Shown: piece by piece, positions 50,961-61,189 of the stretch
How the letters are laid out: each line of letters opens with the position of its first letter
Numbering within the stretch: the stretch's first letter is position 1
From: Actinomycetota bacterium
GTDB lineage: Bacteria; Actinomycetota; Actinomycetes; Propionibacteriales; Propionibacteriaceae
Reading direction: 5' to 3'
Length of the DNA stretch: 64,000 bases
Assembly (NCBI GenBank): GCA_020161795.1
Contig: JAIUOR010000028.1
Location: 62,001-126,000, forward strand
Position numbers and translations under genes: made by a program
The notes under the pieces: generated by a model
The model's database searches: none
What the model saw: only the letters and a program-made list of their open reading frames with translations
Told to the model about the DNA's origin: nothing

Positions 50961-51794
50961 ATGAGCCGGGCGCAGCGGATCGTGCCTGCCGTGCTGGGGG
51001 TGCGCGTCGACGGCGGCCTGCCGGCGCAGGTCAGGCCGATGGTCGTGGGCAGGCTGGTCGTGGTGACCGGCGCCTCCCGCGGTATCGGACGGTGCATGGC
51101 AGAGCGGCTGACGCAGGCCGGAGCCAGGGTGGTGGCGGTGGCCCGCGACGAGGCCGCCCTGCGGAGCCTGCCGGACGCCGTTGAGCCACGCGTCCTCGAT
51201 CTGCGGGATACGGCTGCCGCCGGCGCCGCCGCTGAGCGCCTGGTCGCCGAGTCGGGGATTCCGGGCCTGGTGATCTCCAACGCCGGCCACTCGATCCACC
51301 GCTATCTGGAGGAGTACACGGAGCGGTTCCACGACGTCGCGCGGCTCAGCGGCGTCAATCTGCTGGGGCCGATCGCCTTCCTGCTGCCGCTGCTGCGCGA
51401 GATGATGCGTGCCGGCTCGGGCCAGCTGATCAGTGTCTCGACGGTGAACGTCGACGTGCCGTTGCCGGGCTGGTCGGCCTACACCGCCACGAAGTCGGGG
51501 TTCGATGCCTGGCTCGACGCTGTCTCACCCGAACTGCGGCGGGCCGGCGTCCGGGCGACCTCGCTGCATCTGCCCCGGGTGCGGACGGCGATGAGCGCGC
51601 CCACCGCGGGCCGCTACCCGGTGCCGGAATTGACGGTCGACCAGGCAGCGGACGTCATCTGTCGTGCGATCGTGCGCCGTCCCCGGCTGGTGCGACCCTG
51701 GTGGGCGGCGGCCGGCGGCTCGTTGGTCCGGCTCGCCCCGGGTGCCATGGACGCGCTGCTCGCCCGCGGTCTGTCGGCCGGCTGGAGGTTCTGA
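50961..51794 (+). CDS. Short-chain dehydrogenase (acyl chain/retinol-type SDR)
   Basis: A 277-aa SDR. LVVVTGASRGIGRCMAERLT is the nucleotide fold, ISNAGHSIH follows, and the catalytic triad has Ser in SVSTVNVD and Y-x3-K in WSAYTATKSGFDAW. The tail resembles SDRs near acyl-CoA ligases. It precedes an AMP-ligase by six bases. ATG at 50961 follows GAGGTGAGG; GTG at 50949 is an alternative. Confidence 0.85.
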   Translation: MSRAQRIVPAVLGVRVDGGLPAQVRPMVVGRLVVVTGASRGIGRCMAERLTQAGARVVAVARDEAALRSLPDAVEPRVLDLRDTAAAGAAAERLVAESGIPGLVISNAGHSIHRYLEEYTERFHDVARLSGVNLLGPIAFLLPLLREMMRAGSGQLISVSTVNVDVPLPGWSAYTATKSGFDAWLDAVSPELRRAGVRATSLHLPRVRTAMSAPTAGRYPVPELTVDQAADVICRAIVRRPRLVRPWWAAAGGSLVRLAPGAMDALLARGLSAGWRF

Positions 51795-51800
51795 CCAGCC

Positions 51801-53372
51801 ATGTTCTCCGATGCCCGCGCGACCCTGCCCGAGGTCGTCCGTCAACTCTGGGGCGGCCTACGGGTATTCGGGATCGGCTCGCAGCCGGTCACCCTGGCCC
51901 GGATCGCGCTCGGCGGGCTGCCGCGGCACGGCATGACGGTGGCGGGTGCGATCGCGGTCACCGCGAAGGTCAGGGGCGATCGGGTCGCGCTGCTGGACGA
52001 TCGGGGCGCGGTGACCTACGCCGAACTGGGACGAGCGGCCGACCGGCTGGCCTCGGCGCTCGACCACCATCGGCTGGCCGGCCCGGGCACCCGCGTCGCG
52101 GTGATCTGCCACGACGACCGGGATCTCTTCATCGCCGCCGCCGCTGCCGGACTGGTGGGCGCCCAGGTCGCCCAGCTGTCGCCCCGGATGGGCCAGGCCG
52201 CCTTCGACGCCTGGCTGGCCGGCAGCGAGGTCGAGTTGATCCTGCATGCTCCCGGGTCGGCGTTCTCGCTCGACGTGGGCCCGGACGGCAGCGAGAATCC
52301 GCGAAGCGGTTATCGGGGGCGGACGGTGGCCACCTCGGAGTTCCCGGCGCTGATCGCGACGACTCCGGCCGGGCATCGGGTCCCGGCCCGGGCGAGGGAG
52401 TCGGCGTCGGTGATGGTCACCTCCGGCACCACCGGCGTCCCCAAGGGGGTCGCCATCGGACGGCGGGCCAGCCAGCCGCTGGCCGCCTTCGCGCTCGCCG
52501 GCGCGACCCGGATCCGCCCCGGGGCGCCCACCCTGGTCTGGCCACCGCTCCACCACGGCTACGGGCTGGCGGCCGCGATGCTCTGCCTGGTCGTCGGGTC
52601 ACCGGTGGTGACGGCGAGCGCCCTGCCCAGGCTCAGCCTCGCCGACGGTGCGGGCGATGCCGCGCTGGCGGCCGTCCGGCGATATGGGGTCGAGGTCGTC
52701 TTCGGCGTCCCGGCGCAGCTGCGTGCCCTGGCTGGCGCGCTCGCCCGCGACCCCGCTCCCGCGCCGCGGCTTCGCGCCGTCCTGAGCGGCTCCGACCTGC
52801 TCGACCAGGCAACGGTCACCACTCTGCAGGAGGCTGTCGGGCCGGTGCTGGCCGACTTCTACGGCTCCACCGAGGCCGGCACCTTCACGATGGCGACCGG
52901 CTCGCTGGTCGCCGACCAGGGCTGCGTCGGGCGTCCGATCGTCGGCGCCCGCGTGCAGATCGTGGGGGAGGACGGCATCCCGGTTCCAGTCGGGGTGCCC
53001 GGGACGGTGCGGGTGCGGTCGCTGATGGCGTCGGTGGCCGACGAACCGGGGTCGTCCTGGCTGAGCATGGGCGATCGCGGCTACCTGGACGAACGGGGGA
53101 GGCTGCACATCCTGGGCCGCTCGGGACCGGTTGCCAGGCTGGGCGGCGAGTTCGTCGACCCCACGCTGGTCGAGAAGCTGCTGGAGCGCCACCCGGGCGT
53201 GGCGGAAGCCGTCGTCGAGGTGGTGCCGGACGAGCTCCACGGTCAGCGGTTGGTCGCCACGGTGACTCCGGCCACCGGCCATGGGGTGGATCCGCAGCAC
53301 TGCCGCCGGGTCATCGGGGAGAAGCTCGGGCCGGCAGCGGTACCCCGCGAGATCATCGTCCGCGGCATCTGA
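51801..53372 (+). CDS. AMP-binding acyl-CoA/acyl-AMP ligase
   Basis: A 523-aa adenylate-forming enzyme. The P-loop is VMVTSGTTGVPKGVAIGRRA, A5 is FYGSTEAGTF, A7 is SSWLSMGDRGYLDERG and A8 is GRLHILGRSGPVARLGGEFV, where the usual Arg-Lys pair is degenerate. The A10 lysine region near the C-terminus is short. Activates a carboxylic acid, substrate unknown. Operon with the SDR six bases upstream, so the pair may modify a lipid or acyl group. Confidence 0.88.
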   Translation: MFSDARATLPEVVRQLWGGLRVFGIGSQPVTLARIALGGLPRHGMTVAGAIAVTAKVRGDRVALLDDRGAVTYAELGRAADRLASALDHHRLAGPGTRVAVICHDDRDLFIAAAAAGLVGAQVAQLSPRMGQAAFDAWLAGSEVELILHAPGSAFSLDVGPDGSENPRSGYRGRTVATSEFPALIATTPAGHRVPARARESASVMVTSGTTGVPKGVAIGRRASQPLAAFALAGATRIRPGAPTLVWPPLHHGYGLAAAMLCLVVGSPVVTASALPRLSLADGAGDAALAAVRRYGVEVVFGVPAQLRALAGALARDPAPAPRLRAVLSGSDLLDQATVTTLQEAVGPVLADFYGSTEAGTFTMATGSLVADQGCVGRPIVGARVQIVGEDGIPVPVGVPGTVRVRSLMASVADEPGSSWLSMGDRGYLDERGRLHILGRSGPVARLGGEFVDPTLVEKLLERHPGVAEAVVEVVPDELHGQRLVATVTPATGHGVDPQHCRRVIGEKLGPAAVPREIIVRGI

Positions 53373-53397
53373 CCCGCCTCGATCGCGCGCCCGGGGT

Positions 53398-54309
53398 TCA
53401 GGTCAGGAAGTCGTCGAACTCCTCGAGGAACCGGTCGATCATGGCCAGCTCGTGCTCGTCGAGGAGGTGAGCGGGTGCCCGGCAGTGGGCGGAGGCGATC
53501 AGCCCGCGGCGTTGGGAGACGAGCTTCTCGGCGGCGATGATCAGTTCGATGCTCTGCATCCAGTAGGCGATGTACGGCAGGAGCCGACGGTGGAGTTGCT
53601 CCGCAGCTGCCTGCTCCCTGCCGTGCCACAGGCTCCAGATGCGCTGGTACAGCTCGACGGCCGAGCACCCCGGCTGCACTCCCACGGCTCCCCGACGCAG
53701 GGCGTCGATCAGCTGCACGCCGGCGTAACCCACCACGGAGTCGAGCGGCGGCTCCTGGTTCTGCAGCGAGGAGATGAGTCGTCCCGGGGGGGTGGATTCC
53801 ACCTTGACCTGCACCAGGTTGCCGGTCTCCCGCGCCATCTCCACGATCGCCGCGGTGGTCAGAACGCTGCCGGTCTGGGCTGGTGCGTACTGGAGGATGG
53901 CGGTCGCGGGCGCGATCGCGCTCAGGATCGCCCGGACGTGCGCGACGATGTGCGCCGGGCTCGGCCCGTGCAGGTGGGGCGGCAGGATGTTGATCATCTG
54001 CGCCCCCCGTTCGACGGCCGACCGGGCCCGCTCCACGGCGACCCGGGTGGAGTGATCCGAGACCGACGCGACGACGACCGCCTCCGGGACGTCGCGGAAC
54101 CTGTCGATGACCAGATCGCGGAGCGAGGTGCGTTCGTCCTCGGTGAGCTTGTAGAACTCCGAGGCGAACCCCGGGTACATCACCGAGCGGACGCCGGTGC
54201 CGACGAGATGGTCGAGAAGCCGTCCGAAGCTGTCGAAGTCGACGTCGCCGTCGTCGGTGAAGGGGGTCTCGACAACGGGGCAGACGCCCAGCACTCTGCT
54301 GCCGGTCAT
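53398..54309 (-). CDS. DapA-family aldolase/dehydratase (2-keto-3-deoxy sugar acid type)
   Basis: A 303-aa TIM-barrel lyase of the DHDPS/NAL superfamily. VCPVVETPFTDDGDVDFDSF is the family start, ILQYAP holds the Tyr and LVQVKVES the Schiff-base Lys. The neighbours (IlvD/EDD-type dehydratase, AraC regulator) suggest cleavage of a 2-keto-3-deoxy sugar acid rather than lysine synthesis. It starts 15 bases after the dehydratase stop and is the last gene of the cluster. Confidence 0.85.
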   Translation of the reverse strand: MTGSRVLGVCPVVETPFTDDGDVDFDSFGRLLDHLVGTGVRSVMYPGFASEFYKLTEDERTSLRDLVIDRFRDVPEAVVVASVSDHSTRVAVERARSAVERGAQMINILPPHLHGPSPAHIVAHVRAILSAIAPATAILQYAPAQTGSVLTTAAIVEMARETGNLVQVKVESTPPGRLISSLQNQEPPLDSVVGYAGVQLIDALRRGAVGVQPGCSAVELYQRIWSLWHGREQAAAEQLHRRLLPYIAYWMQSIELIIAAEKLVSQRRGLIASAHCRAPAHLLDEHELAMIDRFLEEFDDFLT

Positions 54310-54324
54310 GGTTCGGCTCCTCTC

Positions 54325-55926
54325 CTAGAAGGCTGCGCGGGGTGGACGATCGCCACTTCGTCCGACGAGGAAGTCCAGATCCGCCCCTTGATCCGCCTGC
54401 GTCACGTGGTCGATGTAGAGCCTGGTCCAGCCGCGGTCCGCGGATGGGGTCGGGGGCCGCCAGGACTGCCGACGGCGCTGGAGTTCGTCGTCGGGCACCA
54501 GCATCTCCAGCCGGCGCGCCGGGACGTCGAGGACGATGGCATCGCCGGTGCGGACGAGCGCCAGCGGCCCGCCGATCGCCGACTCCGGGGCGACGTGGAG
54601 GACGCAGGCGCCGAAGGCGGTGCCGCTCATCCGCGCATCGGAGACCCGGACCAGGTCGCGCACGCCCTGGTCGAGGAGTCGCTTGGGAATCGGCAGATTG
54701 CCGACCTCCGGCATCCCCGGGTACCCCTTGGGCCCGCACCCGCGCACGATCAGCACCGTGTCGGGCGTGACGGCCAGGTCGTCGTCCTCGATCACCTCGT
54801 AGTAGGCCTCGAGCGAGTCGAACACCAGGGCCGGCCCGGTGTGCTTCAGCAGCGTGGGATCCGCGGCGCTGATCTTGATGATCGCGCCGTCGGGCGCGAG
54901 GTTGCCGCGCAACACCGCCGTTCCGGAGCCGGCGGCCATCACCGGATCGTCCAGCGGCCGGATGACGCCGGGGTCGTCGTTGCGGGCGGCCTGGATCTCG
55001 TCGGCCAGGGTCAGCCCCGAGATCCGCAGGACGTCGTGGTGCAACAGCTCACGCAGCTCGCCCAGCAGTGCCGGGACACCGCCGGCGTAGGCGAACTCCT
55101 CCATCAGGAAGCGGCCGCTGGGCATCAGATCCACGAGCAGTGGGATCCGGCGCCCGATCTCGTCGATGTCGTGGAGAGTGAGCGGAACGCCCAGGCGTCC
55201 CGCGAGAGCGAGGAGGTGGACGATCGCGTTCGTCGAGCCGCCTATCGCGGCGTTGACCATCAGTGCGTTCTCCAGCGACCCGCGGGTCATGACGTCGGAG
55301 GGCCGCACCCCGCCGGCCGCGAGTTCCACGGCGCGGGCGCCGGTTCGCTCGGCCAGCGCCAGCCGTCGCGAGTCCGGCGCGGGCAGCGCCGCCGCGCCGG
55401 GCAGTTGCATGCCGAGCGCTTCGGTGAGGCAGGCCATCGTCGATGCCGTCCCCATGGTCATGCAGTGACCGGCGGAGCGGTTCAGGCAGCTCTCGAACTC
55501 CGCGAACTCGCTCTGGGTGACCTCGCCGGCGCGCAGACCCTCGGTCATCTTCCAGATGTCGGTACCCGAGCCGACCACCCGGCCGCGGAACCGGCCGTTG
55601 AGCATCGGGCCGCCGGTCAGCATGATGGACGGGATGTCGACGCTCGCCAGGCCCATCAGGGCGGCCGGTGTGGTCTTGTCGCAGCCGGTCAACGCCACCA
55701 CCGCGTCCAGCGGATTCGCGCGGCACAGCTCCTCCAGCTCCATCGCCATCAGGTTGCGGTAGAGCATGGATGTCGGGCGGAGGAGAGGTTCGCCCAGGGA
55801 CATCACCGGGAACTCCAGCGCGAATCCGCCCGCCTGCTGGATACCGCGTCGAACGGCCTCGGCGAGCTGTCGCAGGTGGCCGTTGCACGGGTTCAGCTCC
55901 GACCAGGTGTTCGCGATGCCGACCAC
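54325..55926 (-). CDS. IlvD/EDD-family sugar-acid dehydratase, start apparently lost
   Basis: A 533-aa Fe-S dehydratase of the IlvD/EDD family, probably acting on a sugar acid. Cys ligands are visible in NPCNGHLR, TGCDKTTP and RSAGHCMTMGTA. The family N-terminus is still encoded upstream as WFGDGGKNGFIARHHLRQAG and DQFDGRPV, in the same frame up to about 56060, but no ATG, GTG or TTG occurs there after the in-frame TGA. GTG at 55926 is thus the first possible start and would drop about 45 residues. A deletion that joined this gene to the DUF5107 gene explains this. Confidence 0.8.
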   Translation of the reverse strand: MVGIANTWSELNPCNGHLRQLAEAVRRGIQQAGGFALEFPVMSLGEPLLRPTSMLYRNLMAMELEELCRANPLDAVVALTGCDKTTPAALMGLASVDIPSIMLTGGPMLNGRFRGRVVGSGTDIWKMTEGLRAGEVTQSEFAEFESCLNRSAGHCMTMGTASTMACLTEALGMQLPGAAALPAPDSRRLALAERTGARAVELAAGGVRPSDVMTRGSLENALMVNAAIGGSTNAIVHLLALAGRLGVPLTLHDIDEIGRRIPLLVDLMPSGRFLMEEFAYAGGVPALLGELRELLHHDVLRISGLTLADEIQAARNDDPGVIRPLDDPVMAAGSGTAVLRGNLAPDGAIIKISAADPTLLKHTGPALVFDSLEAYYEVIEDDDLAVTPDTVLIVRGCGPKGYPGMPEVGNLPIPKRLLDQGVRDLVRVSDARMSGTAFGACVLHVAPESAIGGPLALVRTGDAIVLDVPARRLEMLVPDDELQRRRQSWRPPTPSADRGWTRLYIDHVTQADQGADLDFLVGRSGDRPPRAAF

Positions 55927-56045
55927 GGGCCGTCCGTCGAACTGGTCTGCGGAGAACCCCGCCTGACGGAGGTGATGGCGCGCGATGAAGCCGTTCTTGC
56001 CCCCATCGCCGAACCAGCAGAATTCGATGCGCTCGATCGGCCTGG

Positions 56046-58726
56046 CCGGTGGCGAGCAGCAGGCCCAGGTACTCGACCGTCAGGTCATCGCGCCGCAGCA
56101 CGATCGGCTCGATCGGCTCCAGCCTGGCGAGGCGTTCGCCGGCGGATTGGCCGAGCCTGGCCGCCAGCTGATCCTGTTCGTACCGGAGGCGGGCGTCAGA
56201 GGGCGCCTGCTCGACAGCGTCGCGGTAGTGCTGCCAGGCGAGCGCCTCGTCGCCGGCCACGTTGTACGCGGCCAGGGCGGCATTGCGCAGCAGGACGGGG
56301 TACCTCATCCCGAGCTCGATCGCCCGCTCCCAGTGCCGGTGCGCCTCGTCCCGCCTGCCATGGGAATACAGCAGCGTGCCGAGCAGATAGTGGGCCACCG
56401 GGTCGTCCGGATCGGCCTGGAGCGCGGCGGTGAGGGCGTCGTGATGATCCAGGCCACGGGGAAATGCCAGGGCAAGATCGGTCTCCCGGGCATGGGCTCG
56501 CTGGGCCGCGGCCTCCTGGTGGCGGCCCAGCCGGTCGAGCAGAGCGGCCGAGAGATAGCGAGCCATCGGGGCGACGTTGCCGGCGATCGTGGGAGTGACC
56601 GTCGCCGCGCCCTGGAGTATGCCGAGGGCCACCCCGGTGGCTCCCGCCTTCGTCAGATCGGCGGCGATGTCCAGCAGGAGTCCGCCATCGGTCGACAACG
56701 GGGCGCCGGCCAGTAGGCGCAGGGTCGCGTCGAGCGGGTCGGCCGCCAGGCCGGCTCGCAGCACCGTCTCGGCGCCGGCTGCATCGCCCATCCGGCGCAA
56801 CAGGATGGCGTGGAGCGCCGTCCGCCGGCTGTCGTGGCCCACGACGCTCAGCGAGTCGAGCACGCGGAGGGCCGCGCGATTGCGATGCTGGCCGGCCAGC
56901 AGCTGGGCCAGTTCGAAGCCGGCGGCAGCCGCCCAGGTGGCATCCCAGCCGGCCTTGCCGAAGGCCTGCTCGGCCTCCTGGAGTCGTCCGAGACGACGCA
57001 GGCAGAGACCGAGCAGGTAGAACGCCTCGGTGTCCGTCGGGTTGGCATTGCGCCGGGTCAGCCGGACGAGCGCTCGCTCGACCCGCTCCAGTGCGCCGGT
57101 GTAGTCGCCGGCGCGGTAGACGTGGTCGGCCAGCGCGAGATTGGTGCGGACATCGCCCGGATCCCGGGCCAGCGCCTCGTCCCAGTAGGCCAGCGGGGAA
57201 CGCGTGGGGTGCCGGTACTGGGCGAGATGGAGGCCCGTCAGGTACAGCTCCTCGACCGACTCGACCTCCTCCGGGGCAGGCGGCTCCTCGGCCACCCAGG
57301 GCTCGGCATCCTCCGGGCTGGTCGGAGCCCAGCCGACCAGCAGGCGTCCCTCGGCGTCGCGAAGTTCGACTCGCAGCCCGGCCGGGTCGGCGGCCGCCGC
57401 AGCCAGCACGGCCGGGATACCCGGGGCCAGATCCTGGGTGGCCTCGGCGAGGACGCCCGAATCGGCGAGGATGCGCAGCTGTGCGCCGGGCTGGGGCGAG
57501 GTCACCGCGAAACGCGCCTGGATCACGCCGTCGTGGTCGACGTGGACGGCGGCGTCCGGTGTCGCCTGGTGTACCGGGCCGATGCCCGGGATCGGGTACC
57601 AATACTGGCTGAAGGTCTTGGTCTCGCCCGGCAGCAGCCAGGCGAAGTCGGGTTGGTTGTCGGTGTAGACGCCGGCCATCAGCTCGACGTAGGGACCGTC
57701 CGAATCCGTGAGCTGCGCGTCCCAGGCATGGCCGAACGGCGCGTTCCCCCAGGTCCACAGCTTCTTCCCCGGCGACAGCCGGCGTTCGGCCCAATGAACC
57801 ATGCCGGCTCCGGCAGCGTGGTCGTAGCCACCGAAGAAGTCCTGCTGGGAGTCGACGATCATGTAGGAGGTCGGGACGGGCACGTTGCGGTACCAGTCGA
57901 TCCGGTTCGCGCCGGGGTTCTCCGCTGCCAGCGCGGGGTAGTCGACGCCGTAGTAGCAGCGATCCGCGGCAGGGTAGGCCGTCAGCGCGCGGCGGGCGTG
58001 GTCGGCGACGTATCGGACGTCCTCGGGGAAGAAGGCCTGGTAGTCGTCGTGGACTCGTGCCGCGACATTCGCCCACCACAGGAAGGTCTGCCGTTCGGCG
58101 GTGCGATTGTGCAGCCGGGCGACCAGTTCGACGACCGCCGACTCGGGCCGGAGCCGGATTCCGTGCTGGGCCGACATCCGGGTGAAGGGGTCATGGTCGG
58201 CGCACCAGACCGTCACCGACCCGTCGGCGCCGTGGTCGATCGTGGTCTCGACCGGCAGCCAGGTGGCAGGCCGGTGGTGCTGGGGCCAGTTGAACTCCAC
58301 CCCGCCGCTGATCCACGGACCAGCCAGGCCGACCAGGGCCGGTTTGATGACGTTGTTGCGGTAGAAGAAGTCGTAGCCGGTGACCTTGTCGTAGCCCACG
58401 TGGATCCGCCCGCCCAGCTCGGGCAGGATCATCAGCCGGAGGTAGCGGTTCTCCAGATGGACCGCCTGCCACTCCCGGGTGGTCGGTGTATCGGAGACGC
58501 TGTCGATGAAGGGGATCGGGTAGACCTTGCCGCTGGATCCCTGGTACACCCGGTGATCCAGGAACATCGGGTACGGGCTGGGGTCGCCGGCCGGGTAGGT
58601 GCGGATCGCCACCGGCTCCTTCCACGCCACGGCCCGGCCGTCGGCCAGACGATCCTCCAGCCGGGCGGGAGCAGCGGGTAGCTGCAGGGTCTCCGGCCCG
58701 GGAACGGCGCTGTCAGTGACCGTCAT
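56046..58726 (-). CDS. DUF5107 and TPR protein, C-terminus apparently truncated by a deletion
   Basis: A large protein with an N-terminal DUF5107 carbohydrate-associated domain (RTYPAGDPSPYPMFLDHRVY; GYDFFYRNNVIKPALVGLAG) and a C-terminal TPR array from about residue 560 (LADHVYRAGDYTGALERVER; HYLLGTLLYSHGRRDEAHRH). ATG at 58726 follows AAGGAGG. Recognisable sequence stops near residue 893 (ATGQADRAHRIL); the usual end of the family (a (R)FHPWEGGEG stretch) is missing and the frame then runs through the dehydratase gene out of phase to 55049. Function unknown; possible beta-glycan handling. Confidence 0.78.
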
Positions 58727-59032
58727 GGCGGTCCTCCTTGGATCGGAGTCGGCTGGAGCCGATTGCATCGGTGACGCTACCCACGCTACGACTGTCGGCG
58801 GTCGGCCCGGATGGCTCCTTCTGTGAGTTACTTGGATAAAACTCTGAATCGAAGGGGATGGATTGCGGTCGCTGGAGCGGCTCGCCGACGCAGTGTTCCC
58901 GGAACGGGAGCTCATGGATATTCCTGCGGGAAGCGGTGACGGTGAGCCCGGAACTCCACGACCTGGGATCGAGCGCGGACGCGCGGCCGGCGGACGGTGG
59001 ACTCCAGTAGGGAGTTGGACCATACTCTGACG
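58727..59032. promoter_or_regulatory. Divergent promoter region of the sugar-acid cluster
   Basis: About 306 bases between the DUF5107 and AraC genes. An AT-rich dyad GAGTT-N10-AACTC at 58825-58844 is a candidate AraC-type site. No gene is seen. Confidence 0.45.
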
Positions 59033-59914
59033 ATGGAGCGGAGCGGGAAGGGTTATCGCCGGGAAGGCTTCGCCGGGCAGCGGCTGCGGGTGGTGCCCAG
59101 GTCGATCGTGGCCGGGGCCTTGGCGGCACCGGTGACCTCACAACTGCTGGTCACCGATTGCGGCCACTTCCCGCACGCCGAGGGACATCGCAGGACGCGT
59201 CCGCACGGCGCCGGCCAGGCGGTGGTGATCGTCTGCTCCCAGGGCGTCGGCTGGGCTGAGATCGACGGGGTGCGCCATGTCGTCGGCCAGCGGCGGGCGC
59301 TGGTGGTACCCAAGCGGGTGGCGCACGCCTATGGCGCGGCAGCGGACGATCCCTGGACGATCTGGTGGCTCCACCTGGACGGTGCGGCGGTGGCGGAACT
59401 GCTGGCGGCCACCGGGGCGACCCGGCAGAACCCGGTGATCCCGGTGACCAGCCTCGCTCGATGCACCGCCCTGATCTCGGAGGCCGTCGACTACCTGGAG
59501 CGGGACGAGACGCCGTCGAGCCTGCGCGCCGCCTCGGGTGCCGCGTGGCACCTGCTCGCGACCCTGGGCGACCAGCGTGAGGGGTGGGCGGCCGACGATC
59601 CGATCGAGCGGGTTCTCGAAAGCCTGGCGACCGACCTCGGCCGCCCGCTGGCGATCGCCGACCTCGCGGCGGAGGTGAGCCTCTCCACCTCGCACCTGAC
59701 CGCCCTGTTCAAGGCGCGGACGGGCTACCCGCCCATGCAGTACCGCACGCTGCTGCGGATGCAGCGGGCGCGCGAGCTGCTCGACACCTCGGACCGGCCG
59801 ATCGCCTCGATCGCCCGGGAGGTCGGCTACGACGATCTGGGTCATTTCTCGCGGCGTTTCACGAGCGTCCATCAGGTGAGCCCGCGGGCCTATCGCAACA
59901 CCGGCAAGGGCTGA
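59033..59914 (+). CDS. AraC-family transcriptional regulator
   Basis: A 293-aa regulator. Residues about 15-150 form a cupin-like sensor (VGQRRALVVPKRVAHAYGAA), and the C-terminus has two helix-turn-helix motifs: LAIADLAAEVSLSTSHLTAL and IASIAREVGYDDLGHFSRRF. It is divergent from the DUF5107-dehydratase-aldolase genes and probably controls them. ATG at 59033 is chosen over a Met 12 codons upstream. Confidence 0.88.
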   Translation: MERSGKGYRREGFAGQRLRVVPRSIVAGALAAPVTSQLLVTDCGHFPHAEGHRRTRPHGAGQAVVIVCSQGVGWAEIDGVRHVVGQRRALVVPKRVAHAYGAAADDPWTIWWLHLDGAAVAELLAATGATRQNPVIPVTSLARCTALISEAVDYLERDETPSSLRAASGAAWHLLATLGDQREGWAADDPIERVLESLATDLGRPLAIADLAAEVSLSTSHLTALFKARTGYPPMQYRTLLRMQRARELLDTSDRPIASIAREVGYDDLGHFSRRFTSVHQVSPRAYRNTGKG

Positions 59915-59950
59915 ATCCTCGTCGAGCCCTGAGCGGTAGACTCACCCCTC

Positions 59951-61060
59951 GTGACCGCTGCTGACCTGCTCTTGGAACTCGCCGAACTCGATCGTGCCCT
60001 GACGTCGATCGAATCGGTGCTGGATCCGGACGCCAAACGGGCCGAGATCGCCCAACTCTCCGAGCAGGTTTCCGCCCCCGACCTGTGGGACGACCAGGAG
60101 AACGCCCAACGCGTGACCTCCCGGCTCTCCCGGCTGCAGGCCGAGGTCGACCGGCTGGCGAAGCTCCGCGGCCGGATCGAGGATCTGGGCGTGCTGGTCG
60201 AACTGGCCGAGGAGGAGAACGACGCGGCGACCCTCGCCGAGGCGCAGAAGGATCTGAAAGGCCTCACCGGGGATATCGACGCGCTGGAGATCCGCACCCT
60301 GCTGTCGGGGGAGTACGACCAGCGCGACGCGCTGGTCACCATCCGCTCCGAGGCCGGGGGAGTGGACGCGGCGGACTTCGCCGCCATGCTCCTGCGGATG
60401 TACCTGCGGTGGGCGGAGCGCCACGGCTACGCCGCCGAGGTCTACGACACCTCCTACGCCGAGGAGGCGGGCATCAAGTCGGCCACCTTCACGGTTCGCG
60501 AGCCGTTCGCCTACGGCATGCTGTCGGTCGAGCAGGGCACCCACCGGCTGGTGCGGATCTCGCCCTTCGACAACCAGGGCCGCCGCCAGACCTCCTTCGC
60601 CGGAGTGGACGTGCTACCGGTGACCGAGGAGGCCGATCACATCGACATCCCCGAGGCCGACATCCGGGTGGACGTCTTCCGTTCCTCCGGGCCGGGCGGG
60701 CAGAGCGTGAACACCACCGACTCCGCCGTCCGGATCACCCACCTTCCCACCGGCCTGGTGGTGTCCTGTCAGAACGAGAAGTCGCAGCTGCAGAACAAGG
60801 TGGCGGCGATGAAGGTGCTGCAGTCGCGGCTGCTGGAGCGTGCCCGGGCCGAGAAAGAGGCCGAGATGCGCGAGCTGAAGGGTGACGGCGGCAACTCCTG
60901 GGGGGCCCAGATGCGCTCCTACGTCCTGCACCCCTACCAGATGGTGAAGGATCTGCGCACCGAGCACGAGGTCGGCAACCCGGAGGCCGTCTTCGACGGC
61001 GACATCGACGGCTTCATCGACGCCGGCATCCGCTGGCGCCGGCAGCAGGGCGAGCGCTGA
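59951..61060 (+). CDS. prfB: Peptide chain release factor 2
   Basis: Terminates translation at UGA and UAA; 369 aa. GGQ at 249-251 in [14 protein letters not shown] and the SPF tripeptide in [10 protein letters not shown] define RF2. No programmed frameshift near codon 25, usual for this group. TAGACT at 59937-59942 lies eight bases before GTG 59951 and no ribosome site is seen, so a leaderless message is likely. Confidence 0.96.
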   Translation: MTAADLLLELAELDRALTSIESVLDPDAKRAEIAQLSEQVSAPDLWDDQENAQRVTSRLSRLQAEVDRLAKLRGRIEDLGVLVELAEEENDAATLAEAQKDLKGLTGDIDALEIRTLLSGEYDQRDALVTIRSEAGGVDAADFAAMLLRMYLRWAERHGYAAEVYDTSYAEEAGIKSATFTVREPFAYGMLSVEQGTHRLVRISPFDNQGRRQTSFAGVDVLPVTEEADHIDIPEADIRVDVFRSSGPGGQSVNTTDSAVRITHLPTGLVVSCQNEKSQLQNKVAAMKVLQSRLLERARAEKEAEMRELKGDGGNSWGAQMRSYVLHPYQMVKDLRTEHEVGNPEAVFDGDIDGFIDAGIRWRRQQGER

Positions 61061-61189
61061 CACCGGGCGCGACGCGCCGGTAGGCGCGGTGATTGGCCCG
61101 TTTCGCGCCGTCAGCATACACTCCAGTGAGGCCGGCCTGAGAGATCCTCAGGAAACTTCCCCATCGTCCACCCCGGCCCCAGTTCCACC

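Noticed and set aside
51701-53470. 589-codon plus-strand frame
   Set aside because: Out-of-phase shadow of the AMP-ligase, rich in Arg and Gly.
53281-56433. 1050-codon plus-strand open frame
   Set aside because: It lies antisense to the aldolase, dehydratase and DUF5107 genes. Its composition is that of a high-GC shadow frame and no domain is seen.
55049-59023. 1324-codon continuous protein
   Set aside because: The first 99 codons precede the ribosome site at 58726, and the last 300-odd codons are the dehydratase gene read out of phase. It is not one protein.
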